A stretch of 64,000 bases of DNA. Origin: Isoetes taiwanensis. Lineage: Eukaryota; Streptophyta; Lycopodiopsida; Isoetales; Isoetaceae. This document shows, piece by piece, positions 49,505 to 60,201 of the stretch; the stretch's first letter is position 1, and every line of letters starts with the position of its first letter. Made by a program: the position numbers and the translations under genes. The stretch covers positions 4,959,001 through 5,023,000 of the forward strand of contig JAJEKV010000049.1 in NCBI GenBank assembly GCA_021234155.1, given 5' to 3'. The notes below the pieces were generated by a model. The model was not told the origin of the DNA. It made no database searches and saw only the letters and a list, made by a program, of their open reading frames with translations.

Positions 49505-50935
49505 TGTGGTTCTCCCTCCCTCCCTTCGTCTATCTGATTGGGGTTCCAGCACAGTATTGCAATTGTATGAGAAAGTATGGGCACAACTGTCATTCCTGCT
49601 TGTTGAGTAGTGCCATGAGAAGATTGACAGTAACATAGGTGTGAAGCAAGGCTGTCCGCTTTCACCTACATTATTTGGCATATTCGTTGATGAGCTGGAG
49701 TCTTGGATTTTACAACACGGAGGTGAGGAGACAAAGCTAGGAGGGTATGTACTTTCATTGCTCTTATACGCAGATGACATAATCATGTTGGTCAGGAGTG
49801 AAAAGGACATGCAACAACATATAACTGTGCTTGCTTCCTTTTGTGACAAAATGCAAATGAGTGTGAATCTTAGTAAGACTAAGATCATCGTTTTTGGCAA
49901 TAGGTCAATGGACTATGACTTCTACAAAGGAGAGAGAATAGAGGTTACCACAAGCTACAAGTACCTAGGATTGATGGTTGATCAGAACTACAAGTGGAAT
50001 AGGGCAGTAGAACATAGAACAGATAGTGGGCTCAAAGCACTTTTCTCTATGCAAAGAAAATGTAGAAATGTAGAGGACTTGATCTCAAAAGAATGGTGTA
50101 CAAGACCTTTGTACAAGCAATGGTGTTGTACAGGTGTGAAATATAGGGACCAGGGTTCTCTGTAGACATGTGGAAGCGAGTGGAGAAAATCCAGAAAAAG
50201 TTCTTGATATCAGAATTGGGGGTAAAGATGCAGACACCCTATGAGATTATCCTAGGAGGGACAGGTATGATGTCATTGGAGGGAGGAGCACTATTCTAGA
50301 CTCTTCACTATTTTAGCAAGGTCCGGAGAATGAAAGATGATAGCCTTCCATATTTAGCGTGGCAAGAGAGTGAAGTCAAGGGGTGGTATGCGGAGGTAAA
50401 AAAGTGGCTTAGCAAATGGAAAATGAATATCGAAAACATGCCCCATGGAAAAGATAAGTCAGAGAATGGATTAAGATGTGTATGCAGTATAAGCTTTGGC
50501 AGAATGCAGGCACCAAAATGATGGAATATAAACAGCACCACATCACTTAGGGGTCAAAGTTGGACGAAGGGGAGATTTTCCTAGAGAACACCGCACTTGC
50601 AAGGTCTGTGGGGCGAGTGAGGTAGAAGATGACGCACATTTTCTCTTATATTGCCCAACATATCAGAATTTGCGGGATAAACTCGAACTAAAGGCTATGT
50701 CATTTCTCATATGCAAGCAACATAGTAGAAAAGTATATCATTGAGGCACAAGATTTGAGGGCAGTGCTCAATAAAAAATTACAAACAACTTCTGGATGAT
50801 TTTAAGAGGAGTTCTGAGAGAGAGAGACAGGTGATACCCCAACAGGGGGTACACTTTAGCATGTATGTCTGATAATATATGTACTTTTTCTGAAACATCT
50901 AATAGGCCTCATGGCCTCATAGGTGAAATAAACAA
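49505..50935 (+). mobile_element. LINE 1: non-LTR retrotransposon fragment with reverse transcriptase
   Basis: Reverse transcriptase signatures run in order: GVKQGCPLSPTLFGIFVDEL (motif 4), LLLYADDIIMLV (catalytic YADD), NLSKTKIIVFG, then YKYLGLMVD. After 50162 the frame shifts and continues (SLPYLAWQESEVKGWYAEV). Another shift gives CKVCGASEVEDDAHFLLYCP, the Cys/His end motif of such LINEs. The 5' part (endonuclease and ORF1) is missing. The 3' end is a non-coding stretch finishing GAAATAAACAAATTTCTTTC, followed by a (TTTC)n/(TC)n tract. Broken frames make it inactive. Confidence 0.88.
49626..50165 (+). pseudogene. Reverse transcriptase domain of LINE 1
   Basis: About 178 codons are open, covering RT motifs 4 to 7. 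The catalytic YADD is intact. Upstream the frame continues across a stop (YEKVWAQLSFLLVE, stop, CHEKIDSNIGVKQG), showing that the start at 49641 is not a real initiator. The frame closes after CTGVKYRDQGSL because of a shift relative to LYRCEIYGPGFSVDMW in the adjacent frame. Confidence 0.85.
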
Positions 50936-50937
50936 AT

Positions 50938-50977
50938 TTCTTTCTTTCTTTCTTTCGCTCTCTCTCTCTCTCCCCCT
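50938..50977. repeat. (TTTC)n(TC)n microsatellite, copy 1
   Basis: A TTTC run grades into CTCTCTCTCTCTC and then CCCCC. The counterpart in copy 2 (51807-51855) has extra repeats, as expected of microsatellite drift after duplication. Confidence 0.9.
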
Positions 50978-51226
50978 CCTAGCTGATACACATATTCCAT
51001 GTGGTGCCAACATGGTACATGGGTGCCACCCTAGCTAATATGATGCCAACCTGGTGCATATGTTGTCAGCATGATCATGTGTGATGGCAATATGGTGCAT
51101 CTTGTGATGCAAATTGTGTTGCCAAAATGAGTGGTCTTATTTCAATTCCTCCTTAGATGCATGGATTAATGGGCTATTCTTCTTCTTCTTATAAGAAATT
51201 GGCAAGTGATAAATCATAGCCAATAA

Positions 51227-51361
51227 GAATAGTAGAATAGAATAGAATAGAATAGTTTTTTTATCGTCCACTGAGACCAATCGGGAAAGTGTATTATAGA
51301 GACTTGAACCCTTGACCTCCCACCACCAGCCAAACCCTTTACCAACATGGTAAGCCTCTTA
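51227..51361 (-). mobile_element. tRNA-derived SINE, copy in duplication 1
   Basis: On the minus strand, box A-like TTGGTAAAGG (51336-51345) is followed 35 nt later by box B-like GGGTTCAAGTCTC (51299-51311). A ~45 nt body and a tail of five TATTC-type repeats follow. The order, spacing and repeat tail are those of plant tRNA-derived SINEs. Confidence 0.6.
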
Positions 51362-52100
51362 GGGGGGGTGTACCAAAATGATGGAATATAAACAGCACCA
51401 CATCACTTAGGGGTCGAAGTTGGACGATGGGGGGATTTTCCTAGAGAACACTGCACTTGCAAGGTTTGTGGGGCGAGTGAGGTAGAAGATGAAGCACATT
51501 TTCTCTTATATTGCCCAGCATATCAGAATTTGCAGGATAAACTCGAACTAAAGGCCATGTCGTTGCTAGACTTCGTCTCACATGCAAGCAACATAGTAGG
51601 AAAGTATATCATTGAGGCACAAGATTTGAGAACAGTGTCAATAAAAAATTATAAACAACTTCTGGATGATTTTAAGAGGAGTTCAGAGAGAGAGAGAAGT
51701 GATACCCCAACAGGGGGTACACTTTAGCATGTATGTCTGATAATATATGTACTTTTTCTGAAACATCTAATAGGCCTCATGGCCTCATAGGTGAAATAAA
51801 CAAATTTCTTTCTTTCTTTCTTTCTTTCGCTCTCTCTCTCTCTCTCCCCCCCTCCTAGCTGATACACATATTCCATGTGGTGCCAACATGGTACATGGGT
51901 GCCACCCTAGCTAATATGATGCCAACCTGGTGCATATGTTGTCAGCATGATCATGTGTGATGGCAATATGGTGCATCTTGTGATGCAAATTGTGTTGCCA
52001 AAATGAGTGGTCTTATTTCAATTCCTCCTTAGATGCATGGATTAATGGGCTATTCTTCTTCTTCTTATAAGAAATTGGCAAGTGATAAATCATAGCCAAT

Positions 52101-52238
52101 AAGAATAGTAGAATAGAATAGAATAGAATAGTTTTTTTATCGTCCACTGAGACCAATCGGGAAAGTGTATTATAGAGACTTGAACCCTTGACCTCCCACC
52201 ACCAGCCAAACCCTTTACCAACATGGTAAGCCTCTTAG
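52101..52238 (-). mobile_element. tRNA-derived SINE, copy in duplication 2
   Basis: Identical in organisation to the copy at 51227-51361, with the box B-like motif at about 52175-52187. It is a by-product of the tandem duplication, not a separate insertion. Confidence 0.6.
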
Positions 52239-52249
52239 GGGGGGTGTAC

Positions 52250-52700
52250 CAATAAATAATGGACCACTTAAGAATCATGGACACGGAAACATTGAAAATA
52301 AATGTTTCTTTCCATTCAAATGAATGGCCTATCTAAAATAATACGGAACATTCAAAGATTCTAATGTGGATCAAATTGAGATGGAACCCTTTTTTTCCCC
52401 CACTTTATTCAATGGTTGAGAGTAAGATAAAAAAGTTTATGTTGCAAAATTGAATTGCCAATATGTTTTTTTTGATTGAAGGCTATATTGAATTGCCAAT
52501 ATGATCAATTCATAAATTGATATTTGAATTATCAAAATTGATCAATAAATGAGATTTACCTTCATTACGAAGTTTAGAAGGTAAATATAATTCTAGAACA
52601 ATAGAGGTAGTTATCTGGTAGTTACTTTGTCTTTTCTGGAATAACCCTATTTAGTCTTGGCTTCGTCTTTTCCTCCTCATCAGCTCTACGTGCATCTCTT
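52250..52700. other. AT-rich intergenic stretch
   Basis: No coding signal. AATTGCCAATATG occurs at both 52452 and 52491. Confidence 0.3.
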
Positions 52701-53073
52701 CTAGTGAAGCGCCTCTCCTCCCCGCTTTTGTTTGATCAATTCATCTCCCTTTCGCTTCTTTCCGGCCCATCCCGCTTGCTTGGCTCCTTTATAGTTTAGA
52801 TTTACATTTGCGTTGTTTTGGCTGTCACATTTGGCCGTCCTTTTCTTTGGGTTTGATGTTTCCTTGTTTCACTCTCTTTCAGTTACCTTGCTGTTCGAGC
52901 TTTTCCTCCCTCCATCTTTATTTGCTTCAGTCAGTTGCTCTTCATTTACTGTGTTAACCGGACCCATGGCCCCAAAAATTAGTGCTTCAGGCCTGGGTAA
53001 GGGGCCTTCTTTTCAAGTTTCGGAAGGGGCGGGAGCTTCTAAATCATCCGAGACTTTAGCAGGGGGGTTCCTG
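52700..53073 (+). pseudogene. Zinc-knuckle ORF, 5' part, split by a LINE
   Basis: After a T/C-rich leader an ORF starts at 52966 (MAPKISASGLGKGPSFQVSE...) and runs open to the LINE insertion at 53074. Removing the LINE and one copy of TTCCTG continues the same frame into the segment from 55298 (LCQQAMESYLEAKISEISGP). The start context (ACCCATGGCC) is good for a plant. No family recognised from this part. Confidence 0.5.
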
Positions 53074-55291
53074 TTTTTTTTTTTTTTTTTTTTTTTTTGA
53101 GAGTAAGGGTAGATTTTTCCATTAATTAGATAAAGCCATACAATCCTTTTGTCCACCTAACAGGTATGACAATTGGAGAAAATTGATACTCTTTATGAGC
53201 ATCAAGTAGAAGTAGTGAAAATAATATGCAAATAGAGGTAGCAGTAGATAAGTAAAGTAATATAATCCAATAGTGAACTTAGAGAAGTTGAGTGTAGTTC
53301 TACTCCTTGGGGTGTCGCTTTTGCGCGAAAAAGTCTTCAAGTTCCTCGCTCTTAATTTCCTCGTAAAAGCAAACAAAAACCAACCATGATTTCACAAGAG
53401 CCGTTTTCTCGAAATCATAGAGATGAACTTGGATGATAGGAATGATAGGATATGTGAAATGAAATGGAAGGTCAGAGTGGGGAATCGAGGTTCAGATTTG
53501 GTCGCCAAGGTGGTTGTTAAACCATTCATTGTAGTGTTGGTAAAACTCGCTTTATAGAACCCAAGATGTAACCGCCTTTGTCCTTTATCATTTTGCACCA
53601 AGAACTTTGTCAAACTTTCCCTCCCCATCGAAGAAGAAGTGTACCATACAAGTCTGTCACAATAGTTTGTGGTCAGTAGTACATTTCCTAATCTGCCAAC
53701 CGAAGTTCATATATCAAAATGAGTGTTGAATAAGAATTCAAACAAGATGTGCATCCGCATAAACTCTCGAGTATATATTTCGCCCATACCGCTTCTCTTG
53801 TTCTAGCACTTTCTACCTCATTCAAAAAATCATCCGGGCCGATCACACAGCTTGCTTCAATGTTAATTTCTTCCCAACTTGTTGACTCGATACATGGCTA
53901 ACTCATAATCACAACATCTCAGGTCCAGCTTTGTGGCACCTTCACCCTTGAGAATATTAAGTATTCGTCACAAATGTAATATGGAGCATTAGAATCAATA
54001 ACATTGAGAGAGGATACAAACAAATCAAAGTGGCCCCCCTAATAGCCCAATAGAATTCCAAAGAAGTATTATAACCGCCACCAGATTTTCTTTTGTGGCA
54101 CGCTGCAATAGCTTCAATATCTAATTGAAGTGCATTTTGATCCGTAAAATGGAGAGAGGTTTAGATGCATAGAGAACCCTATTTCGATTTCCAAATATTC
54201 CACAAGGCAAAGTGCACAAGAGTGTTTGCAAAAATGTCACCTTGTCAAGAAATTGAATAATATTACTGAAATTTCTATTTTTCAAATATGAGCCAAGCTT
54301 ATTTAGGAACCAAGTCCGTAAAGGTCTCAAATTTTGGGACAAAGGAAAATATGTCAGAGATCCTCTTCCCCGAAGACATCCAGAGTTACATAATGGAATT
54401 ACATTGCATCTTCTAGATAGAGAAACCAAGTTTGTCAGACTTTTATGGGCAATCAACCAAATGAAGAAGCAAATTTTAGGAGTACAAAATGACTTCCAAA
54501 CATTATCAAAAAGAGACTGAACTTGAGCTTGATCTAATGACCATTTCTGCAAAGCCTTTAGTGGAGTATCACCACATTAATCAAGGTATAAATTTCTTTG
54601 ACCCTCGTAAGCATGTTTTCCATTTATAGAGCAACCAAGAGATGTACTGTAGTCACCAAAATTATTGAAGGAAGACAAGATATTCTTAAAATGCAAAAAA
54701 AGCTTCTTATCACTAGAGGTACCCCTTAGAACAGTCTTCAGAGAAGTCCAAGTTTTGAAGGTATTATTATCTCTGTAAAGATCTTTTATAGCAGTGATCC
54801 CTTTATTAGACCATTTTCTCAGAAATCTTAGGATGCTTAATGGCCATAGTATTAGAAAACTGATCAAAGAAGATTGGTGACCAAAAAGATCGGTGTTCAT
54901 AGTGGCTTGAAGAACATTATCTCTCGTATAATGTGATGAATTTTATTCCGTGCCATTATTAGATTTCTCATGAGGAGAAGTATTAGGGCAGGGTGAATGT
55001 CCACAAAAGCAGATTGAGGAAGGGAATGCTTAATAGAGGAATGTCCAAGAGGGTGGGAGCAATTAAGCCAAGACTGATGAACCGAGATGCGAGAATTATT
55101 TCCCATGATAGTTCTCCAAATATATTTCCCTCGCCAGAGAACAAGCCTGAAGATGAAGATGTTTACAGCCAAGACCCCCCAAATTTTTAGGCCTGGAGAC
55201 AGAATTCCAATTAACCAAATGTGAACCATTCCAGATGAAATTTCTAATAACCTTTTCCAGCTCAGAGTAAATTGATTTAGGAGCAATTAGA
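53074..55291 (-). mobile_element. LINE 2: 5'-truncated non-LTR retrotransposon
   Basis: A 25-T run (53074-53098) is the poly-A tail of a minus-strand element. Flanking TTCCTG (53068-53073 and 55292-55297) is the target duplication. On the minus strand, frames give ELEKVIRNFIWNGSHLVNWN then SVSRPKNLGGLGCKH, the segment after the RT domain in plant L1-type LINEs. Then VWKSFCTPKICFFIWLIAHK and SLTNLVSLSRRCN (54552-54121) match the zf-RVT zinc-binding domain. Several frame changes and stops make it dead. The RT catalytic part was lost by 5' truncation. Confidence 0.9.
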
Positions 55292-55297
55292 TTCCTG

Positions 55298-55830
55298 CTT
55301 TGTCAGCAGGCCATGGAAAGTTATTTAGAGGCCAAAATTTCTGAAATTTCTGGCCCGAATGGCACTAAAGCAAAGGTATCTTGCTGCCATGGAGTCTAAG
55401 ATTGTCTCTCTCCGTGAGGAGATTCAGAGAAAGAGCAAGAAAGCAAGAACCAAATCTGAAATTCAAGGAATATCAAACAATATGATTTTTTTGAATGACA
55501 TTGAGGATTCTTTTGCAGATCTTGAGAGCCATTTATGTTGCGTAAGGCCTTGATCCAGCAAGCAAAGCCATTATCGACAAAGGTACAACTTTGATTTCTA
55601 ATAGGAAAACATATTATGGATTAGGGATGAGAAGGGCCTCGAAAGTGGCAGAATTCTATGAGATGGGTGATTTAGCCCTTGTAGATGGAGATAGACGCCT
55701 TCGTGAAGCTACGAAACTAGCTGGGGAATGGAACAGAGATGCCAAGAATCGTTTCTAGTATGGTCTGAAAGGAACTAATCTTTGTTATGTTTGCCACCAG
55801 CCTAGCCATTTGGCAGTAACCCGAAAGGGC
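55298..55830 (+). pseudogene. Zinc-knuckle ORF, 3' part
   Basis: This continues the ORF at 52966. The sequence shows an Ala/Glu/Lys-rich helical stretch (LCQQAMESYLEAKISEISGP), a one-base frame change, then ESKIVSLREEIQRKSKKART. Past another break it reads YYGLGMRRASKVAEFYEMGD and REATKLAGEWNRDAKNRF. After a TAG comes NLCYVCHQPSHLA, a C-x2-C-x4-H zinc-knuckle start. Gag or ORF1 proteins of retroelements end this way, so the host was probably itself a mobile element. A final cysteine is not seen. Confidence 0.45.
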
Positions 55831-55850
55831 GAGGTTTTTTAATCCCGGTC
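55819..55850 (+). repeat. Shared hairpin plus T-run motif
   Basis: ACCCGAAAGGGCGAGGTTTT then TTAATCCCGGT. An almost identical ~31 bp stretch is at 8824-8854 inside the composite insertion of unit 3. This links the two elements. It resembles an intrinsic terminator in shape, but bacterial function is not implied. Confidence 0.7.
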
Positions 55851-55887
55851 ATAAAGGTTTTACTAACTAGCAGCAGGTTCTATATCA

Positions 55888-56028
55888 GCATGTTCTATTC
55901 GGTTTGTGCTAAGAGATGCCCGTGAGGCAGCATGTTCTATTTGGTTGGTGCTAAGAGATGCCCGTGAGGCTTTTGAGAGCATGTTCTATTTGGTTTGTGC
56001 TAAGAGATGTCCGTGAGGCTTTTGTCCT
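55888..56028 (+). repeat. Minisatellite, three ~42-49 bp copies
   Basis: GCATGTTCTATT(C/T)GGTT...GTGCTAAGAGATG(C/T)CCGTGAGGC occurs three times in direct orientation starting at 55888, 55930 and 55979. Copies differ by an extra TTTTGAGA spacer. Confidence 0.85.
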
Positions 56029-56229
56029 GTGTTGACTCTCTGTTAGTTCTAGAACTTGAATTATCAAAATTGATCCAATAACATTGATCCCCTTTTAGAC
56101 CATGGTCCATTATTAATGACCCTCTCACATTAGAGATATTGGACCATGTACTACTTAGTAATTACCAGTTTAATGACCATAGTCTATATTTTTTTGGGTA
56201 GTGACGTTTGTAATGGTTTTTAGGTTGTT

Positions 56230-56312
56230 AGCATTTTGGAGTATGAACTAATTGAACTAATAACATTTTGGAGTATGAACTAATAACATTTTGGAGTATG
56301 AACTAATTGAAT
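56230..56312 (+). repeat. Short tandem repeat, three copies
   Basis: CATTTTGGAGTATGAACTAA occurs three times, separated by TTGAACTAATAA or TAA. Confidence 0.8.
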
Positions 56313-56419
56313 TGATTTGATATGTATTAATTTTGCTGGGCACAAAATTCCTAGGATATAAGCTTTGCATACCGTGAAGATTTCATTCCTCCCCATTCTC
56401 TGCCCAACCTAGTGAAGCT

Positions 56420-57490
56420 ATGAAGAGATCCGCAGCCGCTGCCCTGCTAACCGAAGAACCCGAGATCTCTTCCAAGAGGCCTCGGGTCCAAGAGATCTTC
56501 CCACCCCTAACAACATTTCTTGCTCTAACTTCCTCTGATTCCTCATCAGAGAAGGAGGAAGAAGAAGAACTTTCGTGAGCAACAATTCATAAATGGGGTG
56601 TGCCTTGAGGGTCGATTGGAGACTCATCCAAAAATGAGTGGCTCAAGAGGATGAAGATGAGGAAGAAGAAGACGAGTCCTCTGATTTTAAGGAGTTCCTG
56701 GCATGGCCCTGACCGGATACCAAGGACAAGGAAGAAAACTCTTCCGTGAGGAAGGAGGCCCGAGCGAAGGCCCAATCTATGAGATCGACCCGGGAGATGG
56801 ATGAATGCTGCTCAGGCCAAACAATGCACCAAGCGCAGGTGCAGATGAAGACCTTGAAAGAAATGGAGGCATGAATTGAGAGCAACAGACCAATTGCGTG
56901 CCCGGCCAAGAGATCTAATCTTTGGCGCTCCACGCCCTCAAAATACTTGGTAGGTAGAGAGGCAACGTGATTGCGTAGATGGAGACCCGCATGCAAAGCA
57001 GCTTGGAAGACGCACGCTTTGGCACACTTTGAGAGACAACAGGAGAAACAGGGTCTTGCTGACCTGTGAGCTCGCGTGGACTCCCTCCTCACCATCATAG
57101 AGACCACGACACAGGACACACAGTGTGCTAAGCAGGATACAGTGGCAACCATCTCCCGCCTCTAGTCAGAAGCTGAGGGGGCTGCCACCATAATGCGGAA
57201 CGTCCAGGTCGCCTTTCAAGCGAGCCGCATGAGCCGCGAACTCTATGGAGTAGGACCGGACACGTGATCGGAGATACGTAAGCTCCGCAACCGCCGCCCA
57301 AAGAAGGCAGAGCCTCCATGTCGAGGTCCATGAACAATTTCGGCAATGCACGAAATTTCAACAGAAGCTAGGCTTCCGACTTCATGAGGGCCGCAAGACG
57401 GAGCAGCATAAGCTCACATGGCCAAAGGCCCGCAAGGCTCCAACCAAAGGAGACGCACAACACATGTTCCATCTCGAACACCACACCCCC
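56420..57490 (+). pseudogene. Acidic N-terminal ORF and degenerate continuation
   Basis: A 52-codon ORF starts at 56420 (MKRSAAAALLTEEPEISSKR ... SSDSSSEKEEEEE) and stops at 56578. Further plus-strand frames continue as protein-like text with stops: acidic EDEDEEEEDESSDFKEFLAW, then SVRKEARAKAQSMRSTREMD, then a segment ending RNVQVAFQASRMSRELYGVG near 57250. The mostly open minus-strand frame (57152-56643) with a serine run is the complement of this acidic coding and is not a gene. Local GC is high. The style is that of a retroelement gag-like protein, but no family motif is present. Confidence 0.4.
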
Positions 57491-57524
57491 CTTGTTGTGA
57501 ACAACCCACACACCCCCGACAATA

Positions 57525-57547
57525 GGGTAAAAGCATGAAAGGGTGTC
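57525..57547 (+). repeat. MITE-terminus-like sequence
   Basis: GGGTAAAAGCATGAAAGGGT resembles the 22 bp terminus of the unit-5 MITE (two or three differences). No matching inverted end was found to the right, so this is a solo or truncated terminus. Confidence 0.5.
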
Positions 57548-57634
57548 TAGAAATGTATCCCTTTTTATACATATACATATGTACCCAATGCACAAATTAG
57601 GGAGTCCTATAATCATGAACCGCTAGTAACTGCC

Positions 57635-58750
57635 ATGATTAATGCTATCCACCACTTGGCAACCGCACTATTTTCAGATTTTAAATTTCTTTACCAAATT
57701 CTTTTTCGCTTTTGCCAAGGTGGCGCTATCCTCCGTGCATACTGCCCTCCATTCCGATCACCAATTCTTGGTCCAACTATAGCCCCAAAATCTGTTCTCC
57801 AACTCAGTGCTTGCTCTTCACCACAGCCGGACCAAGAAACCAACAATTTCGGCAGTGGAAAATTACCAGCAAAGAGAAAGCTTTTGGCAGTGATCCAAGC
57901 CAAAGACCTCCGTAAAAAACATGCCGAGATCCACATACCCAGACTCGAGGAAATTATGAATGAAGTATGGGGTGCAGCTCCAAAGAATAGAAGAGGATTC
58001 AAGGAAGGCAGAGTTCAGAATGCATGGAAAGAAGAATTTTTTAAATATTATGGATTGGTTTATGGCAAGAAGCAGGTAACAAACCACTATATTTCCACAT
58101 ATTTTGCTCGGGCATTTGCTCTTCATTTGAAGGGACGCCTTATTGATTGGGTGGATGTTGCTAAGACCGCCAAGGATCTTGCCAAAACTTCAGATATTAT
58201 AGAGGAACCTACAACAGGAAAATCGTCGAACATCAAGCAAGAGGTGGTATTGCATCAGAATATTAGGGCTGTAGGCTATTCTAAATCTGATATTGACATA
58301 ATAAACCAGTTACTTAAGCATGGTTCAGAGGATAAAATTAACCTATTGAATGAAGTGGAAGCACTGGAAGCCAAAAGGAGGGATGCATTGAAAGCGATCA
58401 GCCAGATTTAGGGTAGAAAAGATATGCTAGAAGAAGATTTGCAGCAGATTTCCCTAAAAATAAAAGATACAAAGTTGGAATTTGACAAATTGGCCAATGA
58501 TCCTGCTAGAAATCAAGTTAGCTATGGAGTGTTGAAATATAAATTGGAAGACTTGGTTTTGAGTAGGACAGAGAAGCAGCAGCACTGTTCTAAGCTAGAG
58601 ATTGGTTTGCAGCAAGTAGCTAGAGACATTGAAAAACATGAAACTTCAATTCAACAAGCAAAGGAGAAAGTTAGCTGCATGGAACTTGTTCAACAAAGGT
58701 ATTCACAGATTTTGAATTTTAGGCACACTTTTTGTGCAGCACTGTCTTAG
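57635..58750 (+). pseudogene. Coiled-coil protein ORF interrupted by one TAG
   Basis: One reading frame stays open for 258 codons to a TAG at 58409-58411. It continues without frame change for another ~112 codons to 58750, making a 371-codon frame with one stop. N-terminal ~70 residues are hydrophobic and Ser/Pro-rich, perhaps not translated. A globular basic segment follows (KKHAEIHIPRLEEIMNEVWG, FKEGRVQNAWKEEFFKYYGL, KGRLIDWVDVAKTAKDLA). From about residue 200 heptad-rich text predicts a coiled coil (INLLNEVEALEAKRRDALKA, then EEDLQQISLKIKDTKLEFDK after the TAG). The TAG context (ATT TAG GGT) is not a known readthrough signal, so a nonsense mutation is likely. Family not recognised; it could be a retroelement gag-like or a host gene. 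Confidence 0.5.
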
Positions 58751-58808
58751 AAAGCACAATTCATGGCTTGTATCAAATGGTGTAGAATTCTCCAGGCATA
58801 TAGTTTGA

Positions 58809-59139
58809 TCAGATGGTTGTTCTAGCCAATTCAAATCTGCCCGGCCATTCTATTTCCTACCAAGATATCACCATGAGCTCGGGAAGGAAATAGTATGGAA
58901 TTTCTTTGGGACAGCCCATGGTAAGGGAGAGCACGATGGGCAAGGGGCAGTCCTTAAAGGGGCATTCACTAGAGAGCAGCTCAAGTATGATGGGGTGAGA
59001 TTTAGGGTGCCGATGATGCCTGAATTCAAACTCGTTGGAATGAAGGTACCAACAACGGGGGACATCAAAAGGTATTATGCTTTCATCCGTGATTCTCTGA
59101 GTAGTCTTTGCCGCCAGAACCATCTGCACCGCGGCTGAA
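58809..59139 (+). pseudogene. Transposase-like relic, DGCxxQFK ... HGKGEHDG domain
   Basis: An open frame of 109 codons reads SDGCSSQFKSARPFYFLPRY, then GKEIVWNFFGTAHGKGEHDG, then QGAVLKGAFTREQLKYDGV, and ends CRQNHLHRG with a stop. I recall this motif set (DGC..QFK, FFGTGHGKGxxDG.GA.K) in many uncharacterised eukaryotic proteins of transposon-like distribution. The Asp in DGC and the His/Asp-rich HGKGEHDG suggest a DDE/RNase H-like nuclease, which is inference. No ATG opens the frame, and the N-terminal part is missing. Confidence 0.55.
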
Positions 59140-59559
59140 TAGTGCTTTCATCCGCTTTTAAGTGTCGCCTCAGGAACCGCTTGTAATATGATGAGTAGTG
59201 TTTGTATTATGTCCTGTGAGCTGCAATACTTGTTGTCTCCTTTGCGTACTTCCGGGTAATTGAAAGGATGATGTTTATAGTACGATCGGCCGGATCGTGC
59301 CGGGTGGAAGGGACCAAGAAAATACACAACATCCGGACATACTTGGCCAAATCAAGCACAAGGGTGGCTCATAGAGGTTTAAGTTGTTTCGCGGGTAACC
59401 GCTTGAAAGGAAACCGGTCATCTTGTGTGAACAAGCACAGTTGAAGAATTGGAAATATGTTACACTAAAAGCCGACACGCCTCACCGGTGAAGGTAATCA
59501 AGACCTAAATTGATGAGGCATTTTTGAAGGTGATGGAGAATGGCTTAGTGGAAACATAG

Positions 59560-59900
59560 AGGAAGGTGATAACTTTGTCAAGAAAATGAGGAGGGAAATC
59601 GAGAATGCAGATTTCTATGTGGTGAAATGTGTTAAGCCGAGGCATATCCTTGACAGAATTGTCAAGGATAGCTGGGGTCAGACCTTCAATGTGGATGAAC
59701 ATGTGTTGGCTGGTTTGTACTATGCTGTCCAGCCCGATGGTAGTTGGGAGCTACTTGAAGACAAAGGACTGATCTTCCAGTACAGTCATCACGTATCGGC
59801 TATCAAGTTTGAGATGAATCAGATTCCTGGCACCAACAGATTTTCCCTTGAACAGGCTACTCACCAGATGATCCTTGACAGTCTGCCATATGAAGGTTGA
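59560..59900 (+). pseudogene. C-terminal part of the same transposase-like element
   Basis: A 104-codon ORF starts at 59586, and the frame is open from about 59530. It reads ENADFYVVKCVKPRHILDRI, then KDSWGQTFNVDEHVLAGLYY, then GLIFQYSHHVSAIKFEMNQI and ends SLPYEG. In proteins with the DGC..HGKGEHDG domain I recall a C-terminal segment of this kind ('FFLLICDKP... ...V.AG.FY'). The stretch between (59140-59560) is degenerate, with stops. The two relics probably are one decayed gene. Confidence 0.45.
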
Positions 59901-59974
59901 ATATGCTTTGACCTAGTTGTTTTATCATTTTAAGAGGTCTGTAGTTACTTGTTTACTTGTCTCAAATTTTGATG

Positions 59975-60075
59975 ATTGTATTGGAGACAATGTTTGTGAG
60001 ACAATGTTTGTAGTATTGGACTGCTGTATTGGAGTATTTTAGTATTGGAGACAATACTTGTAGTATTGGAGAGTA
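59975..60075. repeat. GTATTGGAG-rich short repeats
   Basis: (G/T)TATTGGAG(A/T) and GAGACAATGTTTGT(G/A) recur five or six times in about 100 bp. Confidence 0.6.
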
Positions 60076-60201
60076 AGCTTGATATATATTACAGAAAATT
60101 GTACACTCAAGATTAGAGACATCACTCAAGATTACTCAATACTCAAGATAACACAAAGTAATCATACATATATTACAAAAGGGTAGTGTACAATGGTTAT
60201 T

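Larger units (their letters stand above)
50512..52249. repeat. Tandem direct duplication, two copies of ~860-875 bp
   Basis: ACCAAAATGATGGAATATAA starts copy 1 at about 50513 and copy 2 at about 51372. Copy 2 ends at AGGGGGGGTGTACCA near 52250. Each copy contains the LINE 3' coding end, its 3' non-coding region, a TTTC/TC microsatellite and a SINE-like segment. Copy 2 retains a longer ORF (51530-51727) than copy 1, which has a small deletion near 50703-50712, so copy 1 decayed after duplication. Confidence 0.93.

Noticed and set aside
56643-57152. Minus-strand 169-codon frame ending in a serine run
   Set aside because: It is the complement of the acidic Glu-rich plus-strand coding relic. The serine run mirrors GAG/GAA-type codons, so it is a shadow.
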